Of a stretch of DNA of 64,000 nt, positions 54,574-64,000 are shown piece by piece. How positions within the stretch are numbered: the first letter of the stretch is position 1; every line of letters starts with the position of its first letter. Position numbers and translations under genes: made by a program. The stretch comes from Flavobacteriales bacterium (GTDB lineage: Bacteria; Bacteroidota; Bacteroidia; Flavobacteriales_D; Sanyastnellaceae). The stretch covers positions 1 through 64,000 of the forward strand of contig JAQWFN010000123.1 in NCBI GenBank assembly GCA_029238785.1. The letters are read 5' to 3'. A model generated the notes under the pieces. It saw only the letters and a program-made list of their open reading frames with translations. It did no database searches and was not told where the DNA came from.

Positions 54574-56100
54574 CTAGATTGCTTTTTTAATCGTATCAGC
54601 AAAAGAGGCATTTTCAATTTTACTATCCACCCACTTGATGAAATCGAAGTATTTAATAACTACACGGTGCTCAGGGTTTTCCATCATCAATTCAAGATCT
54701 TCTCTAAATTTAATGAAGACGTCTTTACGATCGATCACGTTTCCTGCACGAATCAGTTTTCTCATGCTATCGATGATGAGCTTCTCCATGGTGTAGTCTC
54801 TTTGTCTTTTGCTCAAGTAACGATGCGTTGACTTTGTAATGTATTCAAGCAAATCCATATTGCCCAGCTCGAAGTGGATCACCAAATTGAACAATCGAGC
54901 ATAAGAGTATATATCCTGGCGAAGGGTATTTTCATTATCGTTCAAGACCTTGTTGATCCAGAAGAGTGCTTTATTGTAAAGTCCCGCACCGAAATAAGCG
55001 TATGCAATCTGATAGAAGAAGGTGAGCTCTTGTTCTTTGTGCATCTTTCCTTCGTAAGCCTCCATTCCCGCAAGAATTTCTTCAACCGCTTCGATACCTC
55101 TCTCAAAATCTCCGGTTTGATGATACATCTGGAGTTCCGCTAGATGTGTATTCCTGAAGATGCTCACGCGTATATCAATGCTCTTGAAGCCTGTCTGACC
55201 AACGATACCTCTAGACTCCTTAATGATGGCTTTCACAGCACTATAATCTTTACTGTCTAAAAGGCATAGCGTAAGGTTATTGAGGGTTCTTACATAACGC
55301 TTGCCAAGGTCTTTCCGGATGTGTGCGTTATTGTCCAAAATCTCCTTTACCCTACTAAACTTAGTATAAGCCAAGTCGTAATTTCCGTGAGCTAATTGGC
55401 AGAAGCCTTGAGTATAATAGCAAATGGTAGCCGCTCTGCTGCTAAGTGCTGTATTTTTTCCTTTAATAAGTGGATGATTAGCAATCTCCTCAACCAATCT
55501 TCGATCTTCTTCATTACGCACAAATCCACCACTTCTGAAGACATAGTTGATTTTGCTGTAGAGCACATGATAAGCAGCTAGGTTTCTCAGTTTCTCTATT
55601 ACCTCTTGTTCTTCAATAATGAGCAAATCGAGATCTTTTGTAAACTGACCATCTTCAAGGGCCTCCTCGAGTAGCATCTTTTCCCAACTAATTAACTCAA
55701 AAAGGTAGTAGAACTTTTCGTGCTCTATGGCCATTTTTTTCGCCCTCATCAAGAATTTATTGCATTCCTTGAACAAGGCTTTATGAAAAAGAATCTCAAT
55801 ATTTTTGATCTCTTGTTTGAGAATTGAGCTTACAGAATTATCACTATGATAGCTACGAAGGCTCTTTAAGATGAGCTTGTAGAGGTGATTTTTTTCTGAA
55901 GGGAAATGCTTGATAAATGTTTCCTTCCGGAATTGATGCTTTATTGCATTCTCATCATACTCCGTCTGCTTATCAATTGCGTCAAAAATTTTCAAGTAGT
56001 TCTTGTCTCCCGTTTGCAGAGACGAGGCTAGCTTGAAAAAGCGCTTTTCACTTTTACTAAGCGACTTAATGAGTTCAAACAATTCGTTTGATGGCTTCAT
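54574..56100 (-). CDS. Large helical TPR-like protein, unknown function
   Basis: Predicted 508-residue cytoplasmic protein, almost entirely alpha-helical, with TPR-like pairs in the middle and C-terminal half (TQGFCQLAHGNYDLAYTKF, QIAYAYFGAGLYNKALFWI). No signal peptide, membrane helix or catalytic domain. The N-terminal SKSEKRFFKLASSL is a pattern I associate with a family of unknown role in Bacteroidota. It is convergent with the adhesin operon and divergent from the M1 peptidase gene. About 250 bases separate it from the latter, and I see nothing definite in that gap. Confidence 0.8.
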   Translation of the reverse strand: MKPSNELFELIKSLSKSEKRFFKLASSLQTGDKNYLKIFDAIDKQTEYDENAIKHQFRKETFIKHFPSEKNHLYKLILKSLRSYHSDNSVSSILKQEIKNIEILFHKALFKECNKFLMRAKKMAIEHEKFYYLFELISWEKMLLEEALEDGQFTKDLDLLIIEEQEVIEKLRNLAAYHVLYSKINYVFRSGGFVRNEEDRRLVEEIANHPLIKGKNTALSSRAATICYYTQGFCQLAHGNYDLAYTKFSRVKEILDNNAHIRKDLGKRYVRTLNNLTLCLLDSKDYSAVKAIIKESRGIVGQTGFKSIDIRVSIFRNTHLAELQMYHQTGDFERGIEAVEEILAGMEAYEGKMHKEQELTFFYQIAYAYFGAGLYNKALFWINKVLNDNENTLRQDIYSYARLFNLVIHFELGNMDLLEYITKSTHRYLSKRQRDYTMEKLIIDSMRKLIRAGNVIDRKDVFIKFREDLELMMENPEHRVVIKYFDFIKWVDSKIENASFADTIKKAI

Positions 56101-56353
56101 AGGAATTCAATTAAGTTCCGAGGTTATTTGAGGCAAGTAGTTTCAGTCTTGCAATGCTAAAAGTCTTCTTTTTGAGATAGGCTTCCAACATAAATTTTAC
56201 AAGAATAAAACCAATAACCCTACCTATCAATTAATAAAGAGATGATTTTGTTCATTCCTCATTAAATTCTATAAATGGGAAAACAAGATTTCAATATCCC
56301 ACAATTCGATAAACCTACTAGAATGAGTACTTTCAGCAATACAATTTATTACT

Positions 56354-58744
56354 ATGAATATCATGCGTTATCTATTCGCTTTAATTGTCTTCAGCACTAT
56401 AACTTCTCCCCTAACAGCTCAGAAGAATCTCTGCGCACATCGACATCAAGTCAAACGTTTTATGGGAATACAGAAAGCTGATGAATCTCGCAGCGACTCC
56501 ATAGATGTGACGCACATTTCCTTGGATTTAGACTTCACACAAATGAATGCATTTCAGATCTCTGGCACTTGTGAAATTAGTTTTGAGGCACTTCTTGACA
56601 ACATTAATCATCTCGCTCTTGATCTCATAGAAATGGAAGTAAGTAGCGTTACGATGAATGGAGCTGATCTCAATTTTGATTACAACTCACCACTTTTAGT
56701 GATCAATTTCGATGAAAGCATGAACACCGGTGATGGTGGTGTTGTAAACATCGCATATGCAGGTCAACCCCAAGGTGATGCTTCTGGTTGGGGTGGGTTC
56801 TATTTCCAAAACAATCACGCGTTTAATTTAGGAGTAGGTTTTGATGCTGATCCGCACAACTATGGTCGAGTTTGGTTCCCCTGTTTCGATAACTTTGTTG
56901 AACGCAGCACCTTTGACATTCAAGTACTCACCAACAACGGAAGAACAGCATATTGTGGTGGTGATTTAGTTGAGCAGCTTGTTGTTGGACAAGATAGTTT
57001 ACTCAGCCGATGGTCTATTAATCAGTCCATCCCAAGCTACCTCACGAGTATCGCCGTAGCAAATTACACCCACATTGAAGACAGCTTCGAAAGCATCGAT
57101 AACTCAAGCATTCCAATCTGGCTTGCAGCTCTTCCTGAAGACACTGCACAAGTTCGAGCAAGTTTTATCAATTTAGTTCCTTGTCTTGAAGGTTTTGAGA
57201 ATAACTATGGAGCATACCGCTGGGATCGCGTTGGCTATGTAATGGTGCCCTTTTCTTCTGGAGCGATGGAGCACGCCACCAATATAGCTTACCCCGCGGC
57301 ATTCGCTAATGGTAGTTTAGATTATGAAACACTCATGGCACACGAACTTGCTCACCACTGGTGGGGCGATCTTGTGACCTGCAGAAGACAAGAAGACATG
57401 TGGATTAACGAAGGCATGGCTTCCTATGCTGAGAGTCTTTTTCTTGAAGCGGTTTATGGTAATGACGCTTATTTAGAAAGCGTATTGGACAATCACAAAG
57501 ACGTTTTGCTCTACGCCCATGAGCGCGACGGGGCTCGACTTCCAGTTTCTGGTATTGGTCATGAACACACCTATGGCGACCATGTCTATAACAAAGGCGC
57601 TGTAATTGCTCATAATCTAAGGAAAGTTATGGGAGATGAAGCTTACTTTGAAGCGGCGAAAGCCTTTCTCGACGCCAATCAGTTCAGTGATGTCAGTAGC
57701 CTCGACATGCAGGATTTCTTTCAAAACTATACCCTTAAAAACCTGGGTGACTTCTTCAACGGATGGATATTTCAAGAAGGCTTTCCTGATTTCATTCTAA
57801 AATCGTGGAGCACAACTCAAATTGATAACAGCACAGATTGGAATCTCCAGTACTCGATCAGTCAGCAAAACCATTACAATCCAAGCTTAATTGAATCTCA
57901 GTCAATGTTTATCGAGGCCAGAGGATTTAATGGGGAGTATTTTAGAGAGGAAGTGAATTTAATTGGACAAAATAGTAATGGGTCAATCAACCTTCCATTT
58001 CAGGCCAAATGGGTTTTTCTAGACGATATTTCTCACACCTTACAAGCTTCTCTTTCTGAAGAACAAATGATCAGCGACGATGGCATAACAAATTTCAATC
58101 GGGCAGAATTCCGTTTAGATATTGATACACCTGTGGAGAGTCCTTTTTGGATGCGTGTTGAAAACCACTGGAGCACGGCAGAGAGCGAAGAACAAGAGAA
58201 TGTTTATCTCTCTGATGACCGCTTTTGGCGTGTTTTGGGTGATTTCCCTTCAGGCTTGATTTCCACAGCTCGAATTCGTTATTATGGCAACCCCGATGCG
58301 GGAAACTATTTTGACCCGAGGTTCTTTGCCGTATTGACAGACCTCGGGATTCCTGAAGACAGTTTGCGCCTTTTCTTTCGTCCCTTACAATCCAATGTTT
58401 GGCAAGCTCATCCTCATGAATTGGGCGTTCAAGGGAACAACACCAACTACCAAGGACAAATAGAGTTCCCATTAAGTCAGGCCGGTGATTACGCATGGGG
58501 AATTGCCTCTGATTTTGTTGGCGTCGAAGACAAGACTCAAACACAACTCCGTTTATTCCCAAACCCTTGTGGCTCTGATTTGAACGTAAGCGTAAACAAG
58601 GAAACAGCTTTTCAAGTGCTCAATACTTCAGGCCAAATTGTCTTAAGCGGCCAAACAAGCGAGAGAATTGATGTGTCTGAATTGTCCATTGGAAGCTATT
58701 TTCTGAAGATGGGCAATCAGCTTCTGACTTTCATAAAACAGTAA
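56354..58744 (+). CDS. M1-family metallopeptidase secreted by T9SS
   Basis: Predicted 796-residue exported aminopeptidase: signal peptide ending near PLTAQ, an N-terminal beta domain (about 50-240), then the gluzincin site HELAHHWWG near residue 330 with the third zinc ligand Glu in WINEGMASYAE about 18 residues on. GAMEHA (about 310) corresponds to the GAMEN substrate motif. The protein ends in a type A T9SS domain (LRLFPNPCGSDLNVSVN to KQ). GAMEN reading GAMEH is a mild departure. It should cut N-terminal residues from peptides outside the cell. An overlapping frame at 56275-56481 is not a gene. Confidence 0.9.
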   Translation: MNIMRYLFALIVFSTITSPLTAQKNLCAHRHQVKRFMGIQKADESRSDSIDVTHISLDLDFTQMNAFQISGTCEISFEALLDNINHLALDLIEMEVSSVTMNGADLNFDYNSPLLVINFDESMNTGDGGVVNIAYAGQPQGDASGWGGFYFQNNHAFNLGVGFDADPHNYGRVWFPCFDNFVERSTFDIQVLTNNGRTAYCGGDLVEQLVVGQDSLLSRWSINQSIPSYLTSIAVANYTHIEDSFESIDNSSIPIWLAALPEDTAQVRASFINLVPCLEGFENNYGAYRWDRVGYVMVPFSSGAMEHATNIAYPAAFANGSLDYETLMAHELAHHWWGDLVTCRRQEDMWINEGMASYAESLFLEAVYGNDAYLESVLDNHKDVLLYAHERDGARLPVSGIGHEHTYGDHVYNKGAVIAHNLRKVMGDEAYFEAAKAFLDANQFSDVSSLDMQDFFQNYTLKNLGDFFNGWIFQEGFPDFILKSWSTTQIDNSTDWNLQYSISQQNHYNPSLIESQSMFIEARGFNGEYFREEVNLIGQNSNGSINLPFQAKWVFLDDISHTLQASLSEEQMISDDGITNFNRAEFRLDIDTPVESPFWMRVENHWSTAESEEQENVYLSDDRFWRVLGDFPSGLISTARIRYYGNPDAGNYFDPRFFAVLTDLGIPEDSLRLFFRPLQSNVWQAHPHELGVQGNNTNYQGQIEFPLSQAGDYAWGIASDFVGVEDKTQTQLRLFPNPCGSDLNVSVNKETAFQVLNTSGQIVLSGQTSERIDVSELSIGSYFLKMGNQLLTFIKQ

Positions 58745-58771
58745 GCCCCTAACCAGAAGGCTAAGGGCTTA
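58742..58771. terminator. Imperfect hairpin between convergent M1 peptidase and eno genes
   Basis: TAAGCCC (starting in the M1 stop codon) pairs with GGGCTTA, with two more short pairings inside. T-runs lie 10-18 bases further on (58782-58787), so it is only a weak intrinsic terminator. Confidence 0.45.
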
Positions 58772-58793
58772 AATAGTGATCTTTTTTAAAATC

Positions 58794-60086
<1,293 letters not shown>

Positions 60087-60091
60087 CTATT

Positions 60092-61201
60092 TTAATTAAG
60101 GTGTTTTTTCATGTTTTCGACAAAGGTATCGAAAAGGTAGCGGCTATCATGCGGACCAGCAGAAGCTTCTGGGTGATATTGCACAGAGAAAACAGGTCTA
60201 TTCTTGAGACGAATTCCTGCTAGAGTGCCATCGTTCAAATGAAGATGAGTTACCACAAGATCTTCGCGTTTTTCGGCTTCTTCACGATTCACAACAAATC
60301 CATGATTTTGCGAAGTCACCTCACATTTTCCCGTTTCAATATTTTTAATTGGATGATTCACTCCTCGATGTCCGTTGAACATCTTTTCCGTTTTCAAACC
60401 TTGGCTTAAAGCAATGACTTGGTGTCCAAGACAGATTCCAAATACTGGGATATCAGCATCGATTAAGGTTTTTACATTAGCAATGGTATCCAACATTGCT
60501 TGCGGATCTCCTGGTCCGTTAGAAAGCATTATTCCATCCGGTTTTGAAGCAATGATGTCAGCGGGTGTTGTGTGCATAGGATAAACCGTTACATGGCAAC
60601 CACGCTCGGTGAGGCATCTAATGATATTGGTTTTCACACCTAAGTCGAGAAGCGCTACTTTGAGAGTAGCATTTTGATCTCCAACTTGGTAGATTTCTTT
60701 AGTAGAAACTTTGGAGCTGAGCTCAAGGCCTTCCATAGAAGGTACTTGTTTCACTGATTTTTGGAGTTCTTCTATTGGGGTTCCATCGCTGCAAATGATG
60801 GCATTCATAGCACCTCTTTCTCTGATATACCTTACAAGTGCTCGGGTGTCGACATCACAGATAGCAACAACGCCGTCTTTCTCGAGATAGTCTTGAAGCG
60901 AAGCGTTTCCTGCTATTCTACTATAAATTTCAGAGAATTTTTTCGAAACGATCCCGGCGATTTTCAAGCCGTCAGATTCCACTTCATCTGGATGCACACC
61001 GTAGTTACCGATATGAGAGGTGGTCATGATAAGAATTTGACCGAGATAGCTAGGATCTGTGAAGATCTCTTGATAGCCGTACATTCCTGTATTAAATGCG
61101 ATTTCTCCGCTTGTTTGGCCTATTACGCCAGCTGCTTTACCGTTGAAGACTGTTCCATCTTCAAGCACAAGTACTGCATTCTGATGATTCTCTGTTTGCA
61201 T
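60092..61201 (-). CDS. carA: Carbamoyl-phosphate synthase small subunit
   Basis: Predicted 369-residue glutaminase subunit that feeds ammonia to CarB for arginine and pyrimidine synthesis. The N-terminal CPSase domain begins NAVLVLEDGTVFNGKAAG. The class I glutaminase carries the nucleophile Cys in FGICLGHQVIALSQG near residue 265 and His/Glu in VQYHPEASAGPHDS near residue 350. ATG 61201 is preferred over the frame's longer start, because the longer one enters the operon terminator's neighbourhood and the TATCTTTG box ends four bases upstream of ATG 61201. carB is not in this window. Confidence 0.93.
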   Translation of the reverse strand: MQTENHQNAVLVLEDGTVFNGKAAGVIGQTSGEIAFNTGMYGYQEIFTDPSYLGQILIMTTSHIGNYGVHPDEVESDGLKIAGIVSKKFSEIYSRIAGNASLQDYLEKDGVVAICDVDTRALVRYIRERGAMNAIICSDGTPIEELQKSVKQVPSMEGLELSSKVSTKEIYQVGDQNATLKVALLDLGVKTNIIRCLTERGCHVTVYPMHTTPADIIASKPDGIMLSNGPGDPQAMLDTIANVKTLIDADIPVFGICLGHQVIALSQGLKTEKMFNGHRGVNHPIKNIETGKCEVTSQNHGFVVNREEAEKREDLVVTHLHLNDGTLAGIRLKNRPVFSVQYHPEASAGPHDSRYLFDTFVENMKKHLN

Positions 61202-61205
61202 GTGG

Positions 61206-61213
61206 CAAAGATA
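61206..61213 (-). promoter_or_regulatory. -7 box TATCTTTG directly before carA
   Basis: Perfect TAnnTTTG on the minus strand, ending four bases before the carA ATG (CCAC between). This mirrors murQ and predicts a leaderless transcript. No -33 TTG is visible. Confidence 0.6.
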
Positions 61214-61277
61214 CATTTTGGTGATGAAGTAGCGGGTATAAGGGCTACTTGAAGATTTCAACACCTATTGAACAAAA

Positions 61278-61306
61278 AAAAGGATAGTCAATAAGACTAT
61301 CCTTTT
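61278..61306 (-). terminator. Terminator of the alpha ribosomal operon
   Basis: On the minus strand AAAAGGATAGTC pairs perfectly with GACTATCCTTTT around a five-base loop, followed by more T. It lies about 26 bases after the rplQ stop and separates that operon from carA. Confidence 0.9.
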
Positions 61307-61332
61307 AATAAGTATTCATAAAAGCGCATCAT

Positions 61333-61875
61333 TTACGCTTCTTTATTTTCTTCCGCTGCATCTGTTCCGTCCGCTTTATCTTGAACGTCTTCAGCTGCTT
61401 CAGTGCTTGCTTCTTTCACTTCGCTTGCTGTTTCAGCAGCAACATCAGTTACTTTCTTAGCACCTCCTCTTCGGCTTCTTCTTGTTTTAGCTTTCTTCTC
61501 ACCACCTCCGTAAAGGTCGTTAAAGTCAACTAATTCGATCATGCACATTTCCGCGCTATCACCTAAACGGTAACCCGTTTTAATGATTCTCGTGTATCCA
61601 CCTTCTCTAGTTGCTACTTTCGGAGCAATTTCTCTAAAGAGTTCAGTTACTGCATATTTGTTTCTCAAGTAAGAAAAACAAACACGACGAGAGTGCGTTG
61701 AATCGTCTTTTGATTTTGTAATCAAAGGCTCTACATACATGCGAAGTGCTTTCGCTTTGGCTACCGTGGTATTGATTCTTTTGTGTTCAATAAGCGAAGA
61801 AGCCATGTTAGCTAGCATCGCCTGACGGTGAGCACTTTTTCTACCAAGGTGGTTAAATTTTTTACCGTGTCTCAT
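61333..61875 (-). CDS. rplQ: 50S ribosomal protein L17
   Basis: Predicted 180-residue protein. Residues 1-115 are the L17 core ([20 protein letters not shown], then [20 protein letters not shown]). The remaining 60 residues are a family-atypical extension: first basic ([15 protein letters not shown]), then Ala, Glu and Asp rich. The E. coli protein is 127 residues; C-terminal extensions occur in Bacteroidota. It is the last gene of rpsK-rpsD-rpoA-rplQ. Confidence 0.96.
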   Translation of the reverse strand: MRHGKKFNHLGRKSAHRQAMLANMASSLIEHKRINTTVAKAKALRMYVEPLITKSKDDSTHSRRVCFSYLRNKYAVTELFREIAPKVATREGGYTRIIKTGYRLGDSAEMCMIELVDFNDLYGGGEKKAKTRRSRRGGAKKVTDVAAETASEVKEASTEAAEDVQDKADGTDAAEENKEA

Positions 61876-61911
61876 GGTTATAGGTGTTCAATAAGTCTGG
61901 GACTTATCCGC

Positions 61912-62904
61912 TTATTCTTTATCTAATTTATATTTAGCTACATTCATTCCGAATGACAGCCCTTTATTGTCAACTAGGTCTTCCAACTCAGTTAAAGACT
62001 TTTTACCGAAGTTTCTGAACTTCAATAAATCGTTTTTATTGTAAGATACCAAGTCACCTAAAGATTCGATATCAGCAGCCTTAAGGCAGTTGAGTGCTCT
62101 CACAGACAAGTCCATATCAACCAATTTGGTTTTAAGCAATTGTCTCATGTGAAGAGAAGTCTCATCAAATTCCTCTGTTTCCGCTTTTTCTTCACTTTCA
62201 AGTGTGATTTTCTCATCACTGAAAAGCATGAAATGGTGGATAAGGATTTTAGCTGCTTCTTGAAGAGCATCTTTAGGAGAGATAGATCCATCACAGTCGA
62301 TGTCCATGATCAATTTCTCATAATCCGTTTTTTGCTCTACACGGAAGTTTTCGATGGTGTATTTTACGTTTCTGATCGGTGTGAAGATAGAATCGATGAA
62401 GATTGTTCCGATAGAAGCACCTTCCACTCTATTTTCTTCAGAAGGAACATATCCACGACCTTTCGTGATGTTCACTTCCATGTTGATCTTAACGCTAGGA
62501 TCCATCTTACAGATCACGTGATCTGGGTTCAATACTTGGAAAGCGCTTGTAAATTTCCCGAGGTCTCCCGCGGTCAAAACATCTTGTCCTGTAATGTTTA
62601 CCAAAACACGCTCCGTATCTGTATCAGCGATTTGTTGTTTGAAACGAACTTGCTTAAGGTTCAAGATCATTTCAGTTACATCTTCAACAATACCTTTCAC
62701 AGTTGCGAACTCGTGGTCCACACCTTCCATTTTCAATGAAGTGATTGCATATCCTTCAAGAGAAGAGAGAAGAATCCTGCGCAAGGCATTTCCGATGGTG
62801 ATACCGAAACCTGGTTCCAGTGGTCTGAATTCGAACTGACCTTTAAAGTCGTTCGATTCAATCATGATTACTTTATCTGGTTTCTGAAAATCTAGAATAG
62901 CCAT
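61912..62904 (-). CDS. rpoA: RNA polymerase alpha subunit
   Basis: Predicted 330-residue alpha subunit. The N-terminal dimerisation domain includes [20 protein letters not shown] followed by [11 protein letters not shown]. The C-terminal domain, which contacts upstream DNA and activators, carries [20 protein letters not shown] and the [20 protein letters not shown] segment. I start it at ATG 62904 ([11 protein letters not shown]), because the two codons upstream begin with TTG. Confidence 0.97.
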   Translation of the reverse strand: MAILDFQKPDKVIMIESNDFKGQFEFRPLEPGFGITIGNALRRILLSSLEGYAITSLKMEGVDHEFATVKGIVEDVTEMILNLKQVRFKQQIADTDTERVLVNITGQDVLTAGDLGKFTSAFQVLNPDHVICKMDPSVKINMEVNITKGRGYVPSEENRVEGASIGTIFIDSIFTPIRNVKYTIENFRVEQKTDYEKLIMDIDCDGSISPKDALQEAAKILIHHFMLFSDEKITLESEEKAETEEFDETSLHMRQLLKTKLVDMDLSVRALNCLKAADIESLGDLVSYNKNDLLKFRNFGKKSLTELEDLVDNKGLSFGMNVAKYKLDKE

Positions 62905-62925
62905 ATTCAATGCGAGGATTAGTTA

Positions 62926-63531
62926 TTATTTAGAGTACAACTCGACGATCAATTGTTCCTTGATGTTTTCAGGGATTTGATCACGTGTGGGAATAGCCAG
63001 GAATGAACCTGTCATTGCTTGTGTGTTCCAATCCAACCAATCGTGCTTGCTGCTTCCAGAAGAAAGCGAGTTTGTGATTGTTTCAAGTGATTTAGAACGC
63101 TCTCTTACTCCAACAACATCACCTGGACGCAATTGGTAAGAAGGAATATTCACGAGTTGACCATTAACAGTAATGTGACGGTGTGAAACCAACTGACGAG
63201 CTCCACGTCTTGTAGGTGCGATACCTAGACGGTAAACTGTGTTGTCCAATCTGCTTTCGCACAATTGAAGTAGGATTTCACCAGTAATACCTTGCTTCGA
63301 TGATGCTTTCTTAAACATGTTCGAAAACTGACGTTCAAGAATACCATAGGTATACTTTGCTTTTTGCTTTTCTGCCAACTGAACTGAGTATTCCGATTGT
63401 TTCGGTCTACGCTTGTTAGGTCCATGTTGACCAGGGCCATAAGCTCTTTTTTCAAGGGCCTTGTCAGGGCCAAAGATTGGTTCACGGAATCTACGTGCAA
63501 TCTTCGATTTGGGTCCTCTATATCTTGCCAT
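62926..63531 (-). CDS. rpsD: 30S ribosomal protein S4
   Basis: Predicted 201-residue protein with the S4 RNA-binding domain [20 protein letters not shown] followed by [14 protein letters not shown]. The N-terminal part is [15 protein letters not shown]. The cysteine pattern of the zinc-binding S4 N-terminus is absent, as in other zinc-independent forms. It nucleates 30S assembly. It is 26 bases after rpsK. Confidence 0.97.
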   Translation of the reverse strand: MARYRGPKSKIARRFREPIFGPDKALEKRAYGPGQHGPNKRRPKQSEYSVQLAEKQKAKYTYGILERQFSNMFKKASSKQGITGEILLQLCESRLDNTVYRLGIAPTRRGARQLVSHRHITVNGQLVNIPSYQLRPGDVVGVRERSKSLETITNSLSSGSSKHDWLDWNTQAMTGSFLAIPTRDQIPENIKEQLIVELYSK

Positions 63532-63557
63532 GTCTTTTCTTCTTTAACTAACAGCGA

Positions 63558-63941
63558 TTATACTCTTCTTCTTTTCGGTGGACGACATCCGTTGTGCGGC
63601 ATTGGGGTCACATCCATGATTTCAGTTACTTCGATCCCCATGTTGTGGATCGCACGGATAGCAGATTCTCTACCACCCCCTGGTCCTTTTACAAAGACTT
63701 TCACTTTGCGTAGTCCAAGTTCGTAAGCCTCTTTACCACAGTCTTCAGCTGCTACTTGAGCAGCATAAGGGGTGTTTTTCTTCGACCCACGGAATCCCAT
63801 TTTTCCAGCGCTTGACCAAGAGATTACTTGACCCTGGTTGTTGGTTAACGAGATAATGATGTTGTTAAAGGATGCTTGTACGTGCAATTGTCCAACTGCA
63901 TCAACTTTAACCTTTTTCTTTTTCTTGACGTTCTTAGCCAT
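63558..63941 (-). CDS. rpsK: 30S ribosomal protein S11
   Basis: Predicted 127-residue platform protein: [41 protein letters not shown], and the C-terminal [18 protein letters not shown]. It is the first gene of the visible part of the alpha operon. rpsM would normally precede it and must lie beyond 64000. Confidence 0.97.
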   Translation of the reverse strand: MAKNVKKKKKVKVDAVGQLHVQASFNNIIISLTNNQGQVISWSSAGKMGFRGSKKNTPYAAQVAAEDCGKEAYELGLRKVKVFVKGPGGGRESAIRAIHNMGIEVTEIMDVTPMPHNGCRPPKRRRV

Positions 63942-64000
63942 GACATTTATTGTTCAGGTGCTCAGTTCATAATGAACTCGAATGGGGTTCGTCCCCTAAT
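63942..64000. other. Short non-coding spacer upstream of rpsK with two small inverted repeats
   Basis: Read on the minus strand, GGGG-ACGAA-CCCC (63984-63996) and GTTCA-TTA-TGAAC (63965-63977) lie within the last 59 bases. No end of rpsM is visible in any frame, so this is an intergenic spacer. Each hairpin is short and could be chance. Confidence 0.4.

Noticed and set aside
56275-56481. 68-residue open frame overlapping the M1 peptidase start
   Set aside because: It overlaps out of frame into the signal peptide region and has no signal or motif; the peptidase ATG at 56354 is well supported.
58095-58562. 155-residue open frame antisense to the M1 peptidase
   Set aside because: Shadow of a real gene. 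Composition is atypical and no partner or motif is seen.
62140-62739. 199-residue open frame antisense to rpoA
   Set aside because: It is a shadow of a strongly conserved gene and shows no independent features.
63965-63996. Ribosomal-protein autoregulatory leader upstream of rpsK
   Set aside because: The two hairpins have stems of only four or five pairs and the region is cut by the window edge. Evidence is too thin to call.

Overview
This 64 kb window reads as the chromosome of a member of the Bacteroidota, most likely a Flavobacteriales-type marine or freshwater bacterium. The evidence is internal. Several genes follow the phylum's TAnnTTTG -7 promoter box. Secreted proteins carry type A or type B sorting domains of the type IX secretion system (T9SS). 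There is a SprB-like giant adhesin next to a PorP/SprF-type and an OmpA/PD40 protein. The gene order rpsK-rpsD-rpoA-rplQ-carA-eno, the GWxTD protein beside rlmB, and the BatA protein beside a dihydroorotase-like gene also fit. I see no phage, insertion sequence, plasmid or CRISPR features. Most of the window is ordinary chromosome with compact, overlapping genes.

Layout. 1-7.8 kb: end of an unidentified gene, then rhodanese, DUF368 (PopT-type undecaprenyl phosphate carrier), aroE, a GH2 beta-mannosidase, a PD40/TPR envelope protein and murQ. 7.8-14.5 kb: Nudix, mnmD and a SpoIIE-type phosphatase with TPRs on the minus strand; rpsT, radC, wecB and a polysaccharide deacetylase on the plus strand. 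14.5-21 kb: upp, a small membrane protein, a YjjG-type HAD phosphatase, DUF3467; then a dihydroorotase homologue lacking its metal ligands and a BatA-type VWA protein; then TIGR02757. 20.9-24.5 kb is the least conventional part: a two-phase tandem repeat, a SiaB-SiaC gene pair with SiaB internally duplicated, and 1.3 kb without a convincing gene. That stretch holds a candidate structured small RNA with its own promoter and terminator, several hairpins, and a 20-bp palindrome upstream of an XRE regulator. 24.5-41 kb: tRNA-Glu, proS, a lipoprotein with an unusual disordered tail, an OmpP1/FadL-type porin, a zinc-ribbon family protein that has lost its cysteines, Nif3, lpxK, a TlpA-like thioredoxin, lpxH, gap, a 1049-residue T9SS-secreted propeller protein, lipA, OsmC and a 43-residue lipoprotein. 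41-54.5 kb: BamA-like barrel, GWxTD, rlmB and the adhesin locus. 54.5-64 kb: a TPR-like protein, an M1 aminopeptidase with a T9SS tail, eno, carA and the alpha ribosomal operon.

How the parts work together. Many genes serve the envelope: PopT, MurQ, LpxK, LpxH, the BamA-like barrel, the FadL-type porin and lipoproteins. The adhesin operon (45.2-54.5 kb) looks like one export-and-display unit: secreted small protein, giant repeat adhesin with T9SS type B tail, PorP/SprF-type outer-membrane partner, and an OmpA-anchored PD40 lipoprotein. SiaB/SiaC, and possibly the distant SpoIIE phosphatase, suggest a partner-switching signalling pathway.

Limits: all family assignments come from reading motifs; no database search or folding program was run. 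Start codons were moved from the longest reading frame wherever the long form began with TTG and a better ATG with signal peptide or family-typical N-terminus followed.
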